This document shows positions 43,404 through 52,608 of a stretch of 64,000 nt of DNA, one piece after another. The number at the start of each line of letters is the position of its first letter. Position 1 is the stretch's first letter. The DNA lies in contig JAJFBF010000003.1 in NCBI GenBank assembly GCA_020697295.1, forward strand, positions 1-64,000, given 5' to 3'. The notes beneath the pieces are model-generated. The model was not told where the DNA came from. It searched no databases and saw only the letters and a program-made list of their open reading frames with translations. The DNA comes from Moraxellaceae bacterium (GTDB taxonomy: Bacteria; Pseudomonadota; Gammaproteobacteria; Pseudomonadales; Moraxellaceae). Position numbers and translations under genes: made by a program.

Positions 43404-46400
43404 TTGAGCCCACTGAGCTCGGCATCAAGCATTCCTAATGCTAAGCAAAATGGTGCATTGATGAGTCCTTTTTGGGCTCGTCCAGTTCAGGGGAACAGGA
43501 AGTTGTCCACTCTTTCTTATGCCTTCCGTAGTTGGCAGCTTTTTTCCATCATTACGATCCTGCACTTCTTGCAGAGACTCGCCTTTTTCGTTTTCCCGCT
43601 TGTCATCACATGCAACGCATTTGCAGCAGATGTCTTGGCGTCTGCCGAGATCGATGGCGAGCCGGTGACTGTCAATATCGTGACCTCCGGAGACCGGGCG
43701 CGCATCGGCTTTGAGGGTGTGGCGGGCCAGCTGTTGGGGCTGGCGGTGGCGATTCCCTCGACAACGGACTCGACCATCACGCTCTACAAGCCCGACGGCA
43801 CGACGTTGCTGGCGAACTACGACTGCGATTCGCAGGGGCAGTATGCCGAGAACATCCACCGTGGCTGCTCGCGCAACCTGACCTTGCCGACCACCGGCCA
43901 CTACGAGCTGCTGGTGGTGCCGGATAACAATGCGGCGCTGACCTTTATCACGACGCTGTCGACCAACCCGGCCGAGGGCGCAACGCTGGTCGAGAACGAG
44001 ATCGCGCCGTTTTCCACCCCGCGCTCCGGCCAGGACCTGCGCATGTACTTCAGCGGCGCCGTTGGCGACCGGCTGCACCTGGCCTTCACTGGGGTCAATC
44101 ACGTGCCGGGGGCCAGTGCCTCCGTGGTGTCGGGCTCCTCGACGGTATCGATCCTGGATCCGGACGGCATCGCGCTGGTCACCGCCTTTGCCATGACGAA
44201 CGGCAACACCTTTAAGGATTTGCCCGCGCTGACGAAAGCGGGCACCTACAGTATCTACTTTGATCCGTATAACGCCCACCGGATCACCGCCGGCAATCTG
44301 CGGCTCTCCCGTACGGTCACGGGAGAGGTGAGCATCGACGGTGATCCGCTGACTTCCATCATCGCGTACAGCGGGCAGAACGCCCATATCGGCTTTGAGG
44401 GCGTGGCGGGCCAGCAGATAGGGCTGGCGGTGGCGATTCCCTCGACGACGGACACTTACCTCACCGTTTACCAGCCTAATGGCGCGGTCTGGCTGGCCTC
44501 CTTCTACTGTGAGTCGCAGGGACAGTACGCCGAGAACATTGTCCGTGGCTGCTCGCGCAACCTGACCTTGCCGGCCTCCGGCCATTACGTGATGGTGGTG
44601 TCGCCCAACAATGACGCGCCACTAACCTTTATCACGACGCTGTCGACCAACCCGGTCGAGGGCGCAACGCTGGTCGAGAACGAGCTTGCACCGGTTTCCA
44701 CCACGCGCTCCGGCCAGGATCTGCGCATGTTCTTCACGGGCGCCATCGGCGACCAGCTGCACCTGGCCTTCACGGGCCTCAATCACGTGCCGGGGGCCAG
44801 TACGGCCGTAGTGGGGGGATCCTCTACGGTATCGATCCTGGATCCGGACGGCATCGCGCTCGTCACCGCCTTTGCCGTGGCGAACGGCAACACCTTCAAG
44901 GACTTGCCCACGCTGACGAAGGCCGGCACCTACAGCATCTACTTTGATCCCTACTACGCCCACCGGATCTCCGCCGGCAATCTGCGGCTCACTCGCACCG
45001 TTACGGGGGAGGTGAGCATTGATGGGGACTCGTTGACCACCGTCCTCCCGTACAGCGGACAGAATGCCCGCATCGGCTTTGAAGGCGTGGCGGGCCAGCT
45101 GGTGGGGCTGGCGGTGGCGATTCCCTCGACAACGGACTCGACCATTACGATCTACCAGCCCAACGGCACGACGCTGTTGGCGAACTACGCCTGCGACTCG
45201 CAGGGCTCATATACCGCTGATATCTACCGCGGTTGCTCGCGCAACCTGACGCTGCCCGCCACCGGTCACTACGAGCTGCTGGTGGTGCCCGACAACAATG
45301 CCACGCTGACCTTCATCACGACGCTGTCGACCAACCCTGCCGAGGGCGCAACGCTGGTCGAGAACGAGCTTGCCCCGGTTTCCACCACGCGCTCCGGTCA
45401 GGACCTGCGCATGTACTTCACGGGCGCCATCGGCGACCGGCTGCACCTGGCCTTCACGGGGGTCAATCACGTGCCGGGGGCCAGTACGACTGTGGTGGCT
45501 GGAACATCATGGGTTTCGATCCTGGATCCGGACGGCACCCCGCTCGTCACCGGCTTTGCCATGGCAAACGGCAATACTTTCAAGGACCTACCCACGCTGA
45601 CGAAGGCCGGCACCTACAGCATCTACTTTGATCCCTACTACGCCCACCGGATCTCCGCCGGCAACCTGCGGCTCACCCGTACCGTCGCAGGGGAAGTAAG
45701 CATTGATGGCAATCCGTTGGCCTCCGTCATCGCGTACAGCGGCCAGAATGCCCGCATCGGCTTTGAAGGCGTGGCGGGCCAGCAGGTGGGGCTGGCGGTG
45801 GCCACTACCTCAACGCGTGACATGACCATTTCAATTTACCAGCCCAACGGCACGGCCTGGCTGGCAAACTACGACTGCGATTCACAGGGGCAATATACCG
45901 CTGACATCTACCGTGGCTGTTCACGCAACCTGACGCTGCCGGCCACCGGCCACTACGAGCTGCTGGTGGTTCCGGATAGCGATGGCACGATGCCCTTCAC
46001 CACCACCATCTCCAGTGACTTGTTCACTCTTCCCGGCGCGACGTCTGCAGGCACAGACATTCCGCTTGTATTGCGCGCTGGCCAGAATGCCCGCCCCAGC
46101 TTCGCTGGCGTGGCGGGGAGCAGTTTCCGCCTGACAGTAAAGAGTGTGGCCGTCAGCCTGACGCAGGGCGGGGCCATGCATGTCTATCGGCCCAATGGCA
46201 CCCTGCTGGCCTCAAAAACCTTTGCCAATGGTGGCCCCACCCATCTGGATATCGCCAGCCTGCCGGAAACGGGCACATATTCGACCTGGATTGAAACCAA
46301 TTACGCCTCCTCGGCCACCATGACCGTGAACATGGCGGCCAATCTCGTGGTGCCGCTGACAATTGATGGCGCCTCGAAGATGGCCACCTTCACCGTGCCC

Positions 46401-49400
46401 GGCCAGACTGTTCAATTCAGCCTGAACGGTACGGCAGGGCAGAGTCTTGGCTTGGGTCTCAGCGACTTTTCCCTGAGTGAGGGAGGCGCGCCGGGAGCAG
46501 CCGCTGTAGTAGTCCTCAGTCCGGATAACAGCGTGCTGTCGTCGAGCACCTGCATGACCAGTAACGGCGGCTGCCGGATTGAGCTTGGCAACTTGCCCGC
46601 TACCGGCACCTATTACATCATGGTCACGGCACAGGGCCAGGCGACCGGCGCACTGAAGGCAACACTGTCGTCGGAGTTCCTGGCGACGCTGGGCACGGCT
46701 CAGCTACCGGTAAACCTGCGCAACGGCCAGGCCGCGCGGCTGACGCTGGCAGGTACGCTGGGTGAGCAGCGGCTGATCCGGGTGCTGAGCCCGGTCATTA
46801 CCGGCGCCGGTGGCGACGGTAGTGTCAGTGTGCTGAAGCCGGATGGCTCCCAGTTGGCAGCCTTTGCTTTCAGCAACGGCAACGATGCGCTGCTGTCGCT
46901 GCCGGTCTTCCCGGAGTCGGGCAATTACACCCTGGTGATCACGGCCCCTTACGCGGCCGCTGCAAGCTTCGGCGTACTGCCGGCGATTGATACCATCGCT
47001 CCCACCATCAGCAGCCTGAATGCAGGCCAAGTGCTGTCCTCGACCAGGCTATGGGCGGAAGTGCTGGCGGAAGACAGCGAAGCCGGCCTGGATCATTATG
47101 ACCTGCAGATTGCTTCGGATGAGGCGTTTGCCAACCTCGCCTGGTCAGGCACCGCCACCAGCAACCTGCTGCAATCCTCGGCACTGGATTCCGGGCAGTA
47201 TTATGTACGCGCCCGTGCAGTAGACCGTGCCGGAAATGCGTCAGCGTTCACCATCCTCCCGGGCACGGTCACGATCGAAGCGGCGCCAGTGGCCAGCTTC
47301 ACCAGCAGCACGCAAAACGGCGAGGCGCCACTCTCGGTGACCTTCACCAGCACGGCCACCGGCTCCATGAGTTCCCTGCAGTGGGATTTCGGCGACGGCC
47401 AGACCTCCACCCAGTCGGAGGTCACGCACAAGTACGCCGAGGCGGGCAACTACAGTGTGACCCTGACGGCAGCCGGTGTCGGCGGGGTGCATATTTCCGA
47501 GCCCACCGTCATCACGGTGACGCCGGATGTGACCGCGCCGAGCTTCGACCAGCTGTCGCTGGATGGCGTGGCGGTAGGTGCCTCCATCCTCGTGGCACAG
47601 GAAGCCGTGTTCAGCCTGCAGGCCTCTGACGCCGATGCGGTATACACCTTCAAGTGCCGCATCGATGATGCGGCGCTGACCCTGCTCACGGGCAACAATG
47701 GCGTCTGGTCGGTCCCGGTGGATCCGCTCGCGATGACCGATGGCGACCACTTGCTCTACTGCGAGGCCAGCGACCGCAAGGGCAACCTGTCGACGCTCAC
47801 GCGCACTTTCACCGTGCAGCTGGCACCGCCGGCGGTGCCTGTCATGGCGGCGCCCGCCGTCAACCAGAAGTTCAATGTCGCGACGGTGCTCGTGACGGGC
47901 TCCGCAGAGCGGGGCAGCGAGATCGTGGCCGATGTCAACGGCATCCTTGCACCGGCCTCCGTGCTGGTGAATGCGGACGGTCCTTTCACGCTGCAAGTGG
48001 CCGTGCCTGATGGGCAGGTCGCGCTTCGGATCGCCGCGCGCAATCGCGGCGGTCAGAGCGCCTGGACGGCGTCGCGCAACATTCAGGTCGATACCACCAT
48101 CCCGCGGGCGCCGACCAACCTGTCGGCCCGGACGGCGCCCCTGGGCAAGGTCACGCTGGCCTGGACCGTGTCCTCCGATCCTGCCGTAAAGGGCTATCAC
48201 GTATACCGTGCAAGCTCCACCTTCACCCAGATCGCGCAGGCGGTCCGGGTCAACAATGCGCTGATCGCGGGCAATACCTTCGACGATCTGCCCAGTCAGG
48301 ATGGCAAGTACTACTACGCCGTGGTGGGCGTGAATGACTACGGCACGCTGACGCCCCTGTCGCAACTGGTACAGGCCGTCGCCGACAATGTGGAGCCGCG
48401 TGCAATCAGCATCGTGTACACGCCGCAGGGCAAGGTGGATGCCACGACGGGTACCGTGGGGCAGGGCCTGGTGGCGGTGACGCTGAATGTCAGCGAAGCG
48501 CTGCAGACCACGCCCTATCTGGCCATCGTGCCGAACGGCGGAACCCCCGTGCCGCTGGAACTGACGAAGAGCGGTGATACCCGCTATGAGGGCAGCTTCC
48601 TGGTGACGCCAGAAACGGGTAGCGGCCAGGCCCACGCGCTGTTCTCCGCGCGCGATTCGGTCGGCAACCGCGGTACCGTCATCGACGTCGGAACCACGCT
48701 GCAGATTGACACCGAAGGTCCGGCGCTCACGGGCATTTCGATTGCGCCAAACACACCGATCCGCAACGACAACGGACAAAGCGTCACTGCCACATTCACC
48801 CTTTCCGGTGCAGTGAAGAGCGGCAGCTCGCCGGTCTTCGGCTGGACACTCTCCGGCCCGGGCAATACGCCCCAGGAAATCAGCAATGTCACCGCCGTGG
48901 ATGCAACCACGTGGTCGGGGACGCTGACGCTCCCCCTGGCGGCGGGTGCCACCGGGTCCGAAACGCTGGCCTTTGCCTATGCCGGCACCGACGACCTCGA
49001 TAACGCCTCCACGCGGATCACCGCGCCCAATGCCTTCCAGGTGTACCAGGGTGACCTGCCGCCCTTGAACAGCCCGCTGAACTTCGCCGCCCAGGCCCAG
49101 GCCGGCGGCAAGGTCGGCATGAGCTGGCAAGCGGAGGCGGGTGCGGCCGGCTACCAGCTTTACCGCAAGGCCCCGGGGGATGCCGATTTCGTGGCGCTGG
49201 TCCGTGTGACAACAGTGACGCATATCGACCAGACCCCCATGGACGGCGCCTACCGTTATGCCGTGGCCACGGTGCGTCAATCCAATGGCCAGGAATCCCT
49301 CTCGGCCATGAGCGAAAGCGTCGAGGTGGTGGCCAGCGCCACTGCGCCCGGAGCGCCGCAGAACCTGCAGCTGGCCTTGAGCGGGCGGGGCATTGCCCTC

Positions 49401-52400
49401 AACTGGCAGCCGCCGCTGTCCAGCACGGTGGCGGGCTACCGTGTGTACCGCGCCACGGGCATGGAAATCCTCAGCGTGGACGGCCTGACGCCCCTGCGCA
49501 GTGTCACCGGCGCGCAGTTGATCGATGCCACGCCGTCGCTGAACGAGCACGCCTATGTCGTGACCGCGGTGGATGCGGCCGGCAATGAATCGGCGCTGTC
49601 CAACAGCGCCTACCTGAACGCGAGCCTGCTGCCGGTGGCGTCGCTGCGCGTCGAGCGCCAGAACCGGGGACTGCCGGTCCTGACCTGGACCGCCTCGCCC
49701 ACGGCAGTGGCGGGCTATCACGTCTACGTGGGCGACGAGCCGAACCGTGTGCGCCTCACTACCGGTCTTGTGTCGGCCCTCAGCTTTACGGACAGCACCT
49801 ACACGCAGGGCGCCCGCGTGTATGCCGTGGCGGCAGTGGACAGCAATGGCGTCGAGATCGCCCGCGACATCCAGTTGCCGGACGTCAGCCTGGAACTCGT
49901 GTCCGGCCTGCCGGTGCAGCGCAGCGTCATGAACCGCCTGATGGTGCAGGTCTCCAACAATACGGCCACGGCGACCGGTGAGGGGCAGGTGAAGGTCAAT
50001 GTCGGTGGGCGTACCCATGTGTCCGCGCCCACCGTACTGTCCGCCCACGAGACCCGGCTGGTGCCGGTGGTGGTCGGCGGCTACGGCGACCTGCCGGCGA
50101 GTGCGCCCGCGACGCTGGCCTTTGAACTCCTGCCGCATGAAAACGAACGCGTCAGTGTCGTCAGCACCCGGAACTTCGACGTGATTGACGGCGCACTGGT
50201 GCTGGGGATCGCCACGGAAGACCTCATCCGTGGCGGCACAGGCAAGGTGCGGCTGACAGTCGACAACACCTCCGACGTCGATGTCGAACTGCTGACCGCG
50301 CGTTACGGCGGTAACACGCCCTCGGACGAACTCCGCTTCAAGCTGCTCGACAAGGACGGCAACGTGCTGGCAATGCAGCCGTATCGGCAGGTGCTGGGCA
50401 ATGGCGTGGTCAACCTGAGCAATGGCCTCACCGTGGCGCGCATTCCGGCCGCCACCCGCTTTGCATCGGAACTGTTCACGCTGCTGGTGCCGGGCAGCAC
50501 GCCCACCCAGGCGCGGCTGCGCCTGGAAGTGGACAAGCTGCGCTATCGCAGTGGCGAGCTGGACGAGGTCATCATCGATGGTCGCGGTACCGAAACGGCG
50601 ATCAGCCTGATCGAGACCGCCTATACGGCGGAGGTGACCGAAGTCACTCCGCTGAACTCGTATGGTGATACGGATGTCGTGATCAGCGGCCGCGCCTTGC
50701 GCCGCGACACACAAATGGTCCTGCCCTACGCGCCGGTCAAGCTGTTGCTCAGCCAGGAAGGCTTTGAGCGCAGTGTGGACCTGATCACGGATGCCAGCGG
50801 CAACTTCAGCTACGCCTTCGCGCCGGGTTATGCCGACGCCGGCGTGTTCACCACGGCAGCCGTGCATCCCGACCTCACCGACAAGCCGGTGCAGAAGACC
50901 TTCACCATCCAGCGCGTGACGGCCGGCCCCGGCCTGTTCAAGCTGACGGTGCCGCGCAACTACTCCTATGCAGTGCCCTTCCAGGTCAGTGCGGGCCTCA
51001 GTTCGACCGCCACCAACGTTCGCCTGGTGCTGGACGAGACCAGCCAGGCCAAGCCGGCCGGCATCTCGCTCGGGCTGCCGGCTCCGGTGTCCGTGGCGCC
51101 GCGGCAGACGCTCAATATCCCGGTGGAGTTCACGGCGGACAACACCGTCCCGGCAACGGGCACCCTGCGGTTCAAGGTGTATTCCGATGAGCATCCGACG
51201 AACCCCATGGGGCTGCTGACGCTGGAATACACCCTGGGCGAAGCCAAACCCTACCTGACCGCCATGCCGAGCTTTGTGGAAACCGGCCTGGCCATGGGCG
51301 CGAGCCAGATGGAGTCGGTGGTGCTGACGAACAAGGGCCTGCAGGATGCGCTGAACCTCCGGTTCGCACTGACCCTGGCCGATGGCTCGCCGGCCCCCGC
51401 CTGGGTGTCCCTCGCCACCAACGGCAACGGCACTCTCAAGGTGGGGGAGACGCGCTCCCTGGATCTCGCCTTCATGCCGCCCGCCAGCCTGGCGGCCGGC
51501 GTCTACGAGTTCCGCCTCAAGGTGCAGGGCGACAACATCACGGACCAGAATCTCAACGTGTTCGCGATGGTCACGGCCTCGGGGGAGGGCAATGCCCTGT
51601 TCAAGGCTGCCGACATTTATACGGCGACGGTGGACCAGAACGGCAACCTGATACCGGGCCTCGCGGGTGCCCGCATCACGGTGCAGAACGAGGACGTGGC
51701 GGCCATCAGCCAGACGCTGCCGACCGATGCGCAAGGGGAGGCCTATTTCCAGAACCTGCCGACCGGCTTCTACAAGTTCAAGGCCGTGGCCAGCAGCCAT
51801 CAGGAGGTCAATGGCCGCTTCCAGGTCAAGCCGGGCATCACCACCACACGGCCGGTGTTCCTGGAGTACAACGTGATCCAGGTGGAATGGAGCGTGCGCG
51901 AGATCTCGATCGAGGATCGCTACGAGATCATTCTCAATGCGACCTTCGAAACCGATGTGCCGACAGCGGTGGTACTCGTGGAGCCCTTGATCACCAACTT
52001 GCCGACCATGAATCCCGGCCAAGTGTATTTCGGCGAACTGACGCTCACTAACTATGGCCTCGTGCGGGCCGATAACGTGAAGGCGACTCTGCCATCGAGC
52101 GATGCCTACTTCCGTTACGAGTTCCTGGCAGAAGTGCCGGATACGCTGATGGCGAAATCCCGCGTGGTTATTCCCTATCGAATCGTGAGCCTCGTGTCGC
52201 TGGAAAACAGTGGCACGGCGAGCGGCGGCGGCTGTTACAGCTACACGTCTACAGCGCGAGTGAATTACCAGTCGCAGTGTGCCAATGGCGACACCACAAC
52301 CGGAAGCACACAAACACACTGGTCGCGTGGGAGCTCAACAACCTGTTTCACGGGAGGCGGTGGTAGTGCGGGTGGCGGCAGTGTTGGTGGCGGAAACATT

Positions 52401-52529
52401 GGCGGCGGCAGCATTGGTGGTGGTCTGGGCGGCGGTGGCGGGATCAGCTACTCCGAACTGCCGGGCCAGCAGATTTGCCAGGAATGCCCTGATGGCACTT
52501 GCGATGGCGGTGGTGGCTCCGGCAAGTGA
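43404..52529 (+). CDS. Giant Sec-exported multidomain repeat protein (3041 aa)
   Basis: Start TTG at 43404 with AGGGAT at a good distance; an ATG at 43461 without ribosome-binding site is the alternative. A long N-region precedes a hydrophobic signal (FFVFPLVITCNAFA, cleavage before ADV near residue 72). Residues about 80-900 are three complete 228-residue units plus about half of a fourth, all beta-sandwich (pre-peptidase C-terminal-like). Later come one PKD domain (FTSTATGSMSSLQWDFGDG near residue 1315) and several fibronectin-III-like domains (VAGYHVYVGDE type, near residues 1570-2120). A CARDB/NEW1-like part and a carboxypeptidase-regulatory-like domain (near residue 2730) follow, then a glycine-rich, cysteine-containing tail. 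No enzymatic site or membrane anchor is visible. The RHS gene follows 79 bases later, so it probably carries or presents the RHS toxin. Confidence 0.8.
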   Translation: MSPLSSASSIPNAKQNGALMSPFWARPVQGNRKLSTLSYAFRSWQLFSIITILHFLQRLAFFVFPLVITCNAFAADVLASAEIDGEPVTVNIVTSGDRARIGFEGVAGQLLGLAVAIPSTTDSTITLYKPDGTTLLANYDCDSQGQYAENIHRGCSRNLTLPTTGHYELLVVPDNNAALTFITTLSTNPAEGATLVENEIAPFSTPRSGQDLRMYFSGAVGDRLHLAFTGVNHVPGASASVVSGSSTVSILDPDGIALVTAFAMTNGNTFKDLPALTKAGTYSIYFDPYNAHRITAGNLRLSRTVTGEVSIDGDPLTSIIAYSGQNAHIGFEGVAGQQIGLAVAIPSTTDTYLTVYQPNGAVWLASFYCESQGQYAENIVRGCSRNLTLPASGHYVMVVSPNNDAPLTFITTLSTNPVEGATLVENELAPVSTTRSGQDLRMFFTGAIGDQLHLAFTGLNHVPGASTAVVGGSSTVSILDPDGIALVTAFAVANGNTFKDLPTLTKAGTYSIYFDPYYAHRISAGNLRLTRTVTGEVSIDGDSLTTVLPYSGQNARIGFEGVAGQLVGLAVAIPSTTDSTITIYQPNGTTLLANYACDSQGSYTADIYRGCSRNLTLPATGHYELLVVPDNNATLTFITTLSTNPAEGATLVENELAPVSTTRSGQDLRMYFTGAIGDRLHLAFTGVNHVPGASTTVVAGTSWVSILDPDGTPLVTGFAMANGNTFKDLPTLTKAGTYSIYFDPYYAHRISAGNLRLTRTVAGEVSIDGNPLASVIAYSGQNARIGFEGVAGQQVGLAVATTSTRDMTISIYQPNGTAWLANYDCDSQGQYTADIYRGCSRNLTLPATGHYELLVVPDSDGTMPFTTTISSDLFTLPGATSAGTDIPLVLRAGQNARPSFAGVAGSSFRLTVKSVAVSLTQGGAMHVYRPNGTLLASKTFANGGPTHLDIASLPETGTYSTWIETNYASSATMTVNMAANLVVPLTIDGASKMATFTVPGQTVQFSLNGTAGQSLGLGLSDFSLSEGGAPGAAAVVVLSPDNSVLSSSTCMTSNGGCRIELGNLPATGTYYIMVTAQGQATGALKATLSSEFLATLGTAQLPVNLRNGQAARLTLAGTLGEQRLIRVLSPVITGAGGDGSVSVLKPDGSQLAAFAFSNGNDALLSLPVFPESGNYTLVITAPYAAAASFGVLPAIDTIAPTISSLNAGQVLSSTRLWAEVLAEDSEAGLDHYDLQIASDEAFANLAWSGTATSNLLQSSALDSGQYYVRARAVDRAGNASAFTILPGTVTIEAAPVASFTSSTQNGEAPLSVTFTSTATGSMSSLQWDFGDGQTSTQSEVTHKYAEAGNYSVTLTAAGVGGVHISEPTVITVTPDVTAPSFDQLSLDGVAVGASILVAQEAVFSLQASDADAVYTFKCRIDDAALTLLTGNNGVWSVPVDPLAMTDGDHLLYCEASDRKGNLSTLTRTFTVQLAPPAVPVMAAPAVNQKFNVATVLVTGSAERGSEIVADVNGILAPASVLVNADGPFTLQVAVPDGQVALRIAARNRGGQSAWTASRNIQVDTTIPRAPTNLSARTAPLGKVTLAWTVSSDPAVKGYHVYRASSTFTQIAQAVRVNNALIAGNTFDDLPSQDGKYYYAVVGVNDYGTLTPLSQLVQAVADNVEPRAISIVYTPQGKVDATTGTVGQGLVAVTLNVSEALQTTPYLAIVPNGGTPVPLELTKSGDTRYEGSFLVTPETGSGQAHALFSARDSVGNRGTVIDVGTTLQIDTEGPALTGISIAPNTPIRNDNGQSVTATFTLSGAVKSGSSPVFGWTLSGPGNTPQEISNVTAVDATTWSGTLTLPLAAGATGSETLAFAYAGTDDLDNASTRITAPNAFQVYQGDLPPLNSPLNFAAQAQAGGKVGMSWQAEAGAAGYQLYRKAPGDADFVALVRVTTVTHIDQTPMDGAYRYAVATVRQSNGQESLSAMSESVEVVASATAPGAPQNLQLALSGRGIALNWQPPLSSTVAGYRVYRATGMEILSVDGLTPLRSVTGAQLIDATPSLNEHAYVVTAVDAAGNESALSNSAYLNASLLPVASLRVERQNRGLPVLTWTASPTAVAGYHVYVGDEPNRVRLTTGLVSALSFTDSTYTQGARVYAVAAVDSNGVEIARDIQLPDVSLELVSGLPVQRSVMNRLMVQVSNNTATATGEGQVKVNVGGRTHVSAPTVLSAHETRLVPVVVGGYGDLPASAPATLAFELLPHENERVSVVSTRNFDVIDGALVLGIATEDLIRGGTGKVRLTVDNTSDVDVELLTARYGGNTPSDELRFKLLDKDGNVLAMQPYRQVLGNGVVNLSNGLTVARIPAATRFASELFTLLVPGSTPTQARLRLEVDKLRYRSGELDEVIIDGRGTETAISLIETAYTAEVTEVTPLNSYGDTDVVISGRALRRDTQMVLPYAPVKLLLSQEGFERSVDLITDASGNFSYAFAPGYADAGVFTTAAVHPDLTDKPVQKTFTIQRVTAGPGLFKLTVPRNYSYAVPFQVSAGLSSTATNVRLVLDETSQAKPAGISLGLPAPVSVAPRQTLNIPVEFTADNTVPATGTLRFKVYSDEHPTNPMGLLTLEYTLGEAKPYLTAMPSFVETGLAMGASQMESVVLTNKGLQDALNLRFALTLADGSPAPAWVSLATNGNGTLKVGETRSLDLAFMPPASLAAGVYEFRLKVQGDNITDQNLNVFAMVTASGEGNALFKAADIYTATVDQNGNLIPGLAGARITVQNEDVAAISQTLPTDAQGEAYFQNLPTGFYKFKAVASSHQEVNGRFQVKPGITTTRPVFLEYNVIQVEWSVREISIEDRYEIILNATFETDVPTAVVLVEPLITNLPTMNPGQVYFGELTLTNYGLVRADNVKATLPSSDAYFRYEFLAEVPDTLMAKSRVVIPYRIVSLVSLENSGTASGGGCYSYTSTARVNYQSQCANGDTTTGSTQTHWSRGSSTTCFTGGGGSAGGGSVGGGNIGGGSIGGGLGGGGGISYSELPGQQICQECPDGTCDGGGGSGK
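43641..46000 (+). repeat. Tandem in-gene repeats with an exact 684-bp period
   Basis: Equivalent points of the repeat (GAGGTGAGC-type, codons E-V-S-I-D-G) fall at 43641 (diverged), 44325, 45009 and 45693, so the period is exactly 684 bases (228 residues). Units 1-3 are complete and unit 4 stops after about half. The units are nearly identical in DNA, including silent positions, which indicates recent duplication or gene conversion. Confidence 0.9.
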
Positions 52530-52608
52530 CAGAAGAGTCAAGAAAATGGATGCATCAGCTCTGCATCACGCAGGCTGCCTGGAAAGCTTTGAAAGGGGTT
52601 TTGATTAG

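Noticed and set aside
43641-46000. CRISPR array or IS repeats
   Set aside because: The repeat unit is 684 bases, in frame and coding for beta domains; there are no spacers or transposase.
47241-52319. Very long open frame on the minus strand (1692 codons)
   Set aside because: It is antisense to the giant secreted protein, is His/Gln/Arg-rich as expected of GC-rich shadow frames, and has no domain or start signal.
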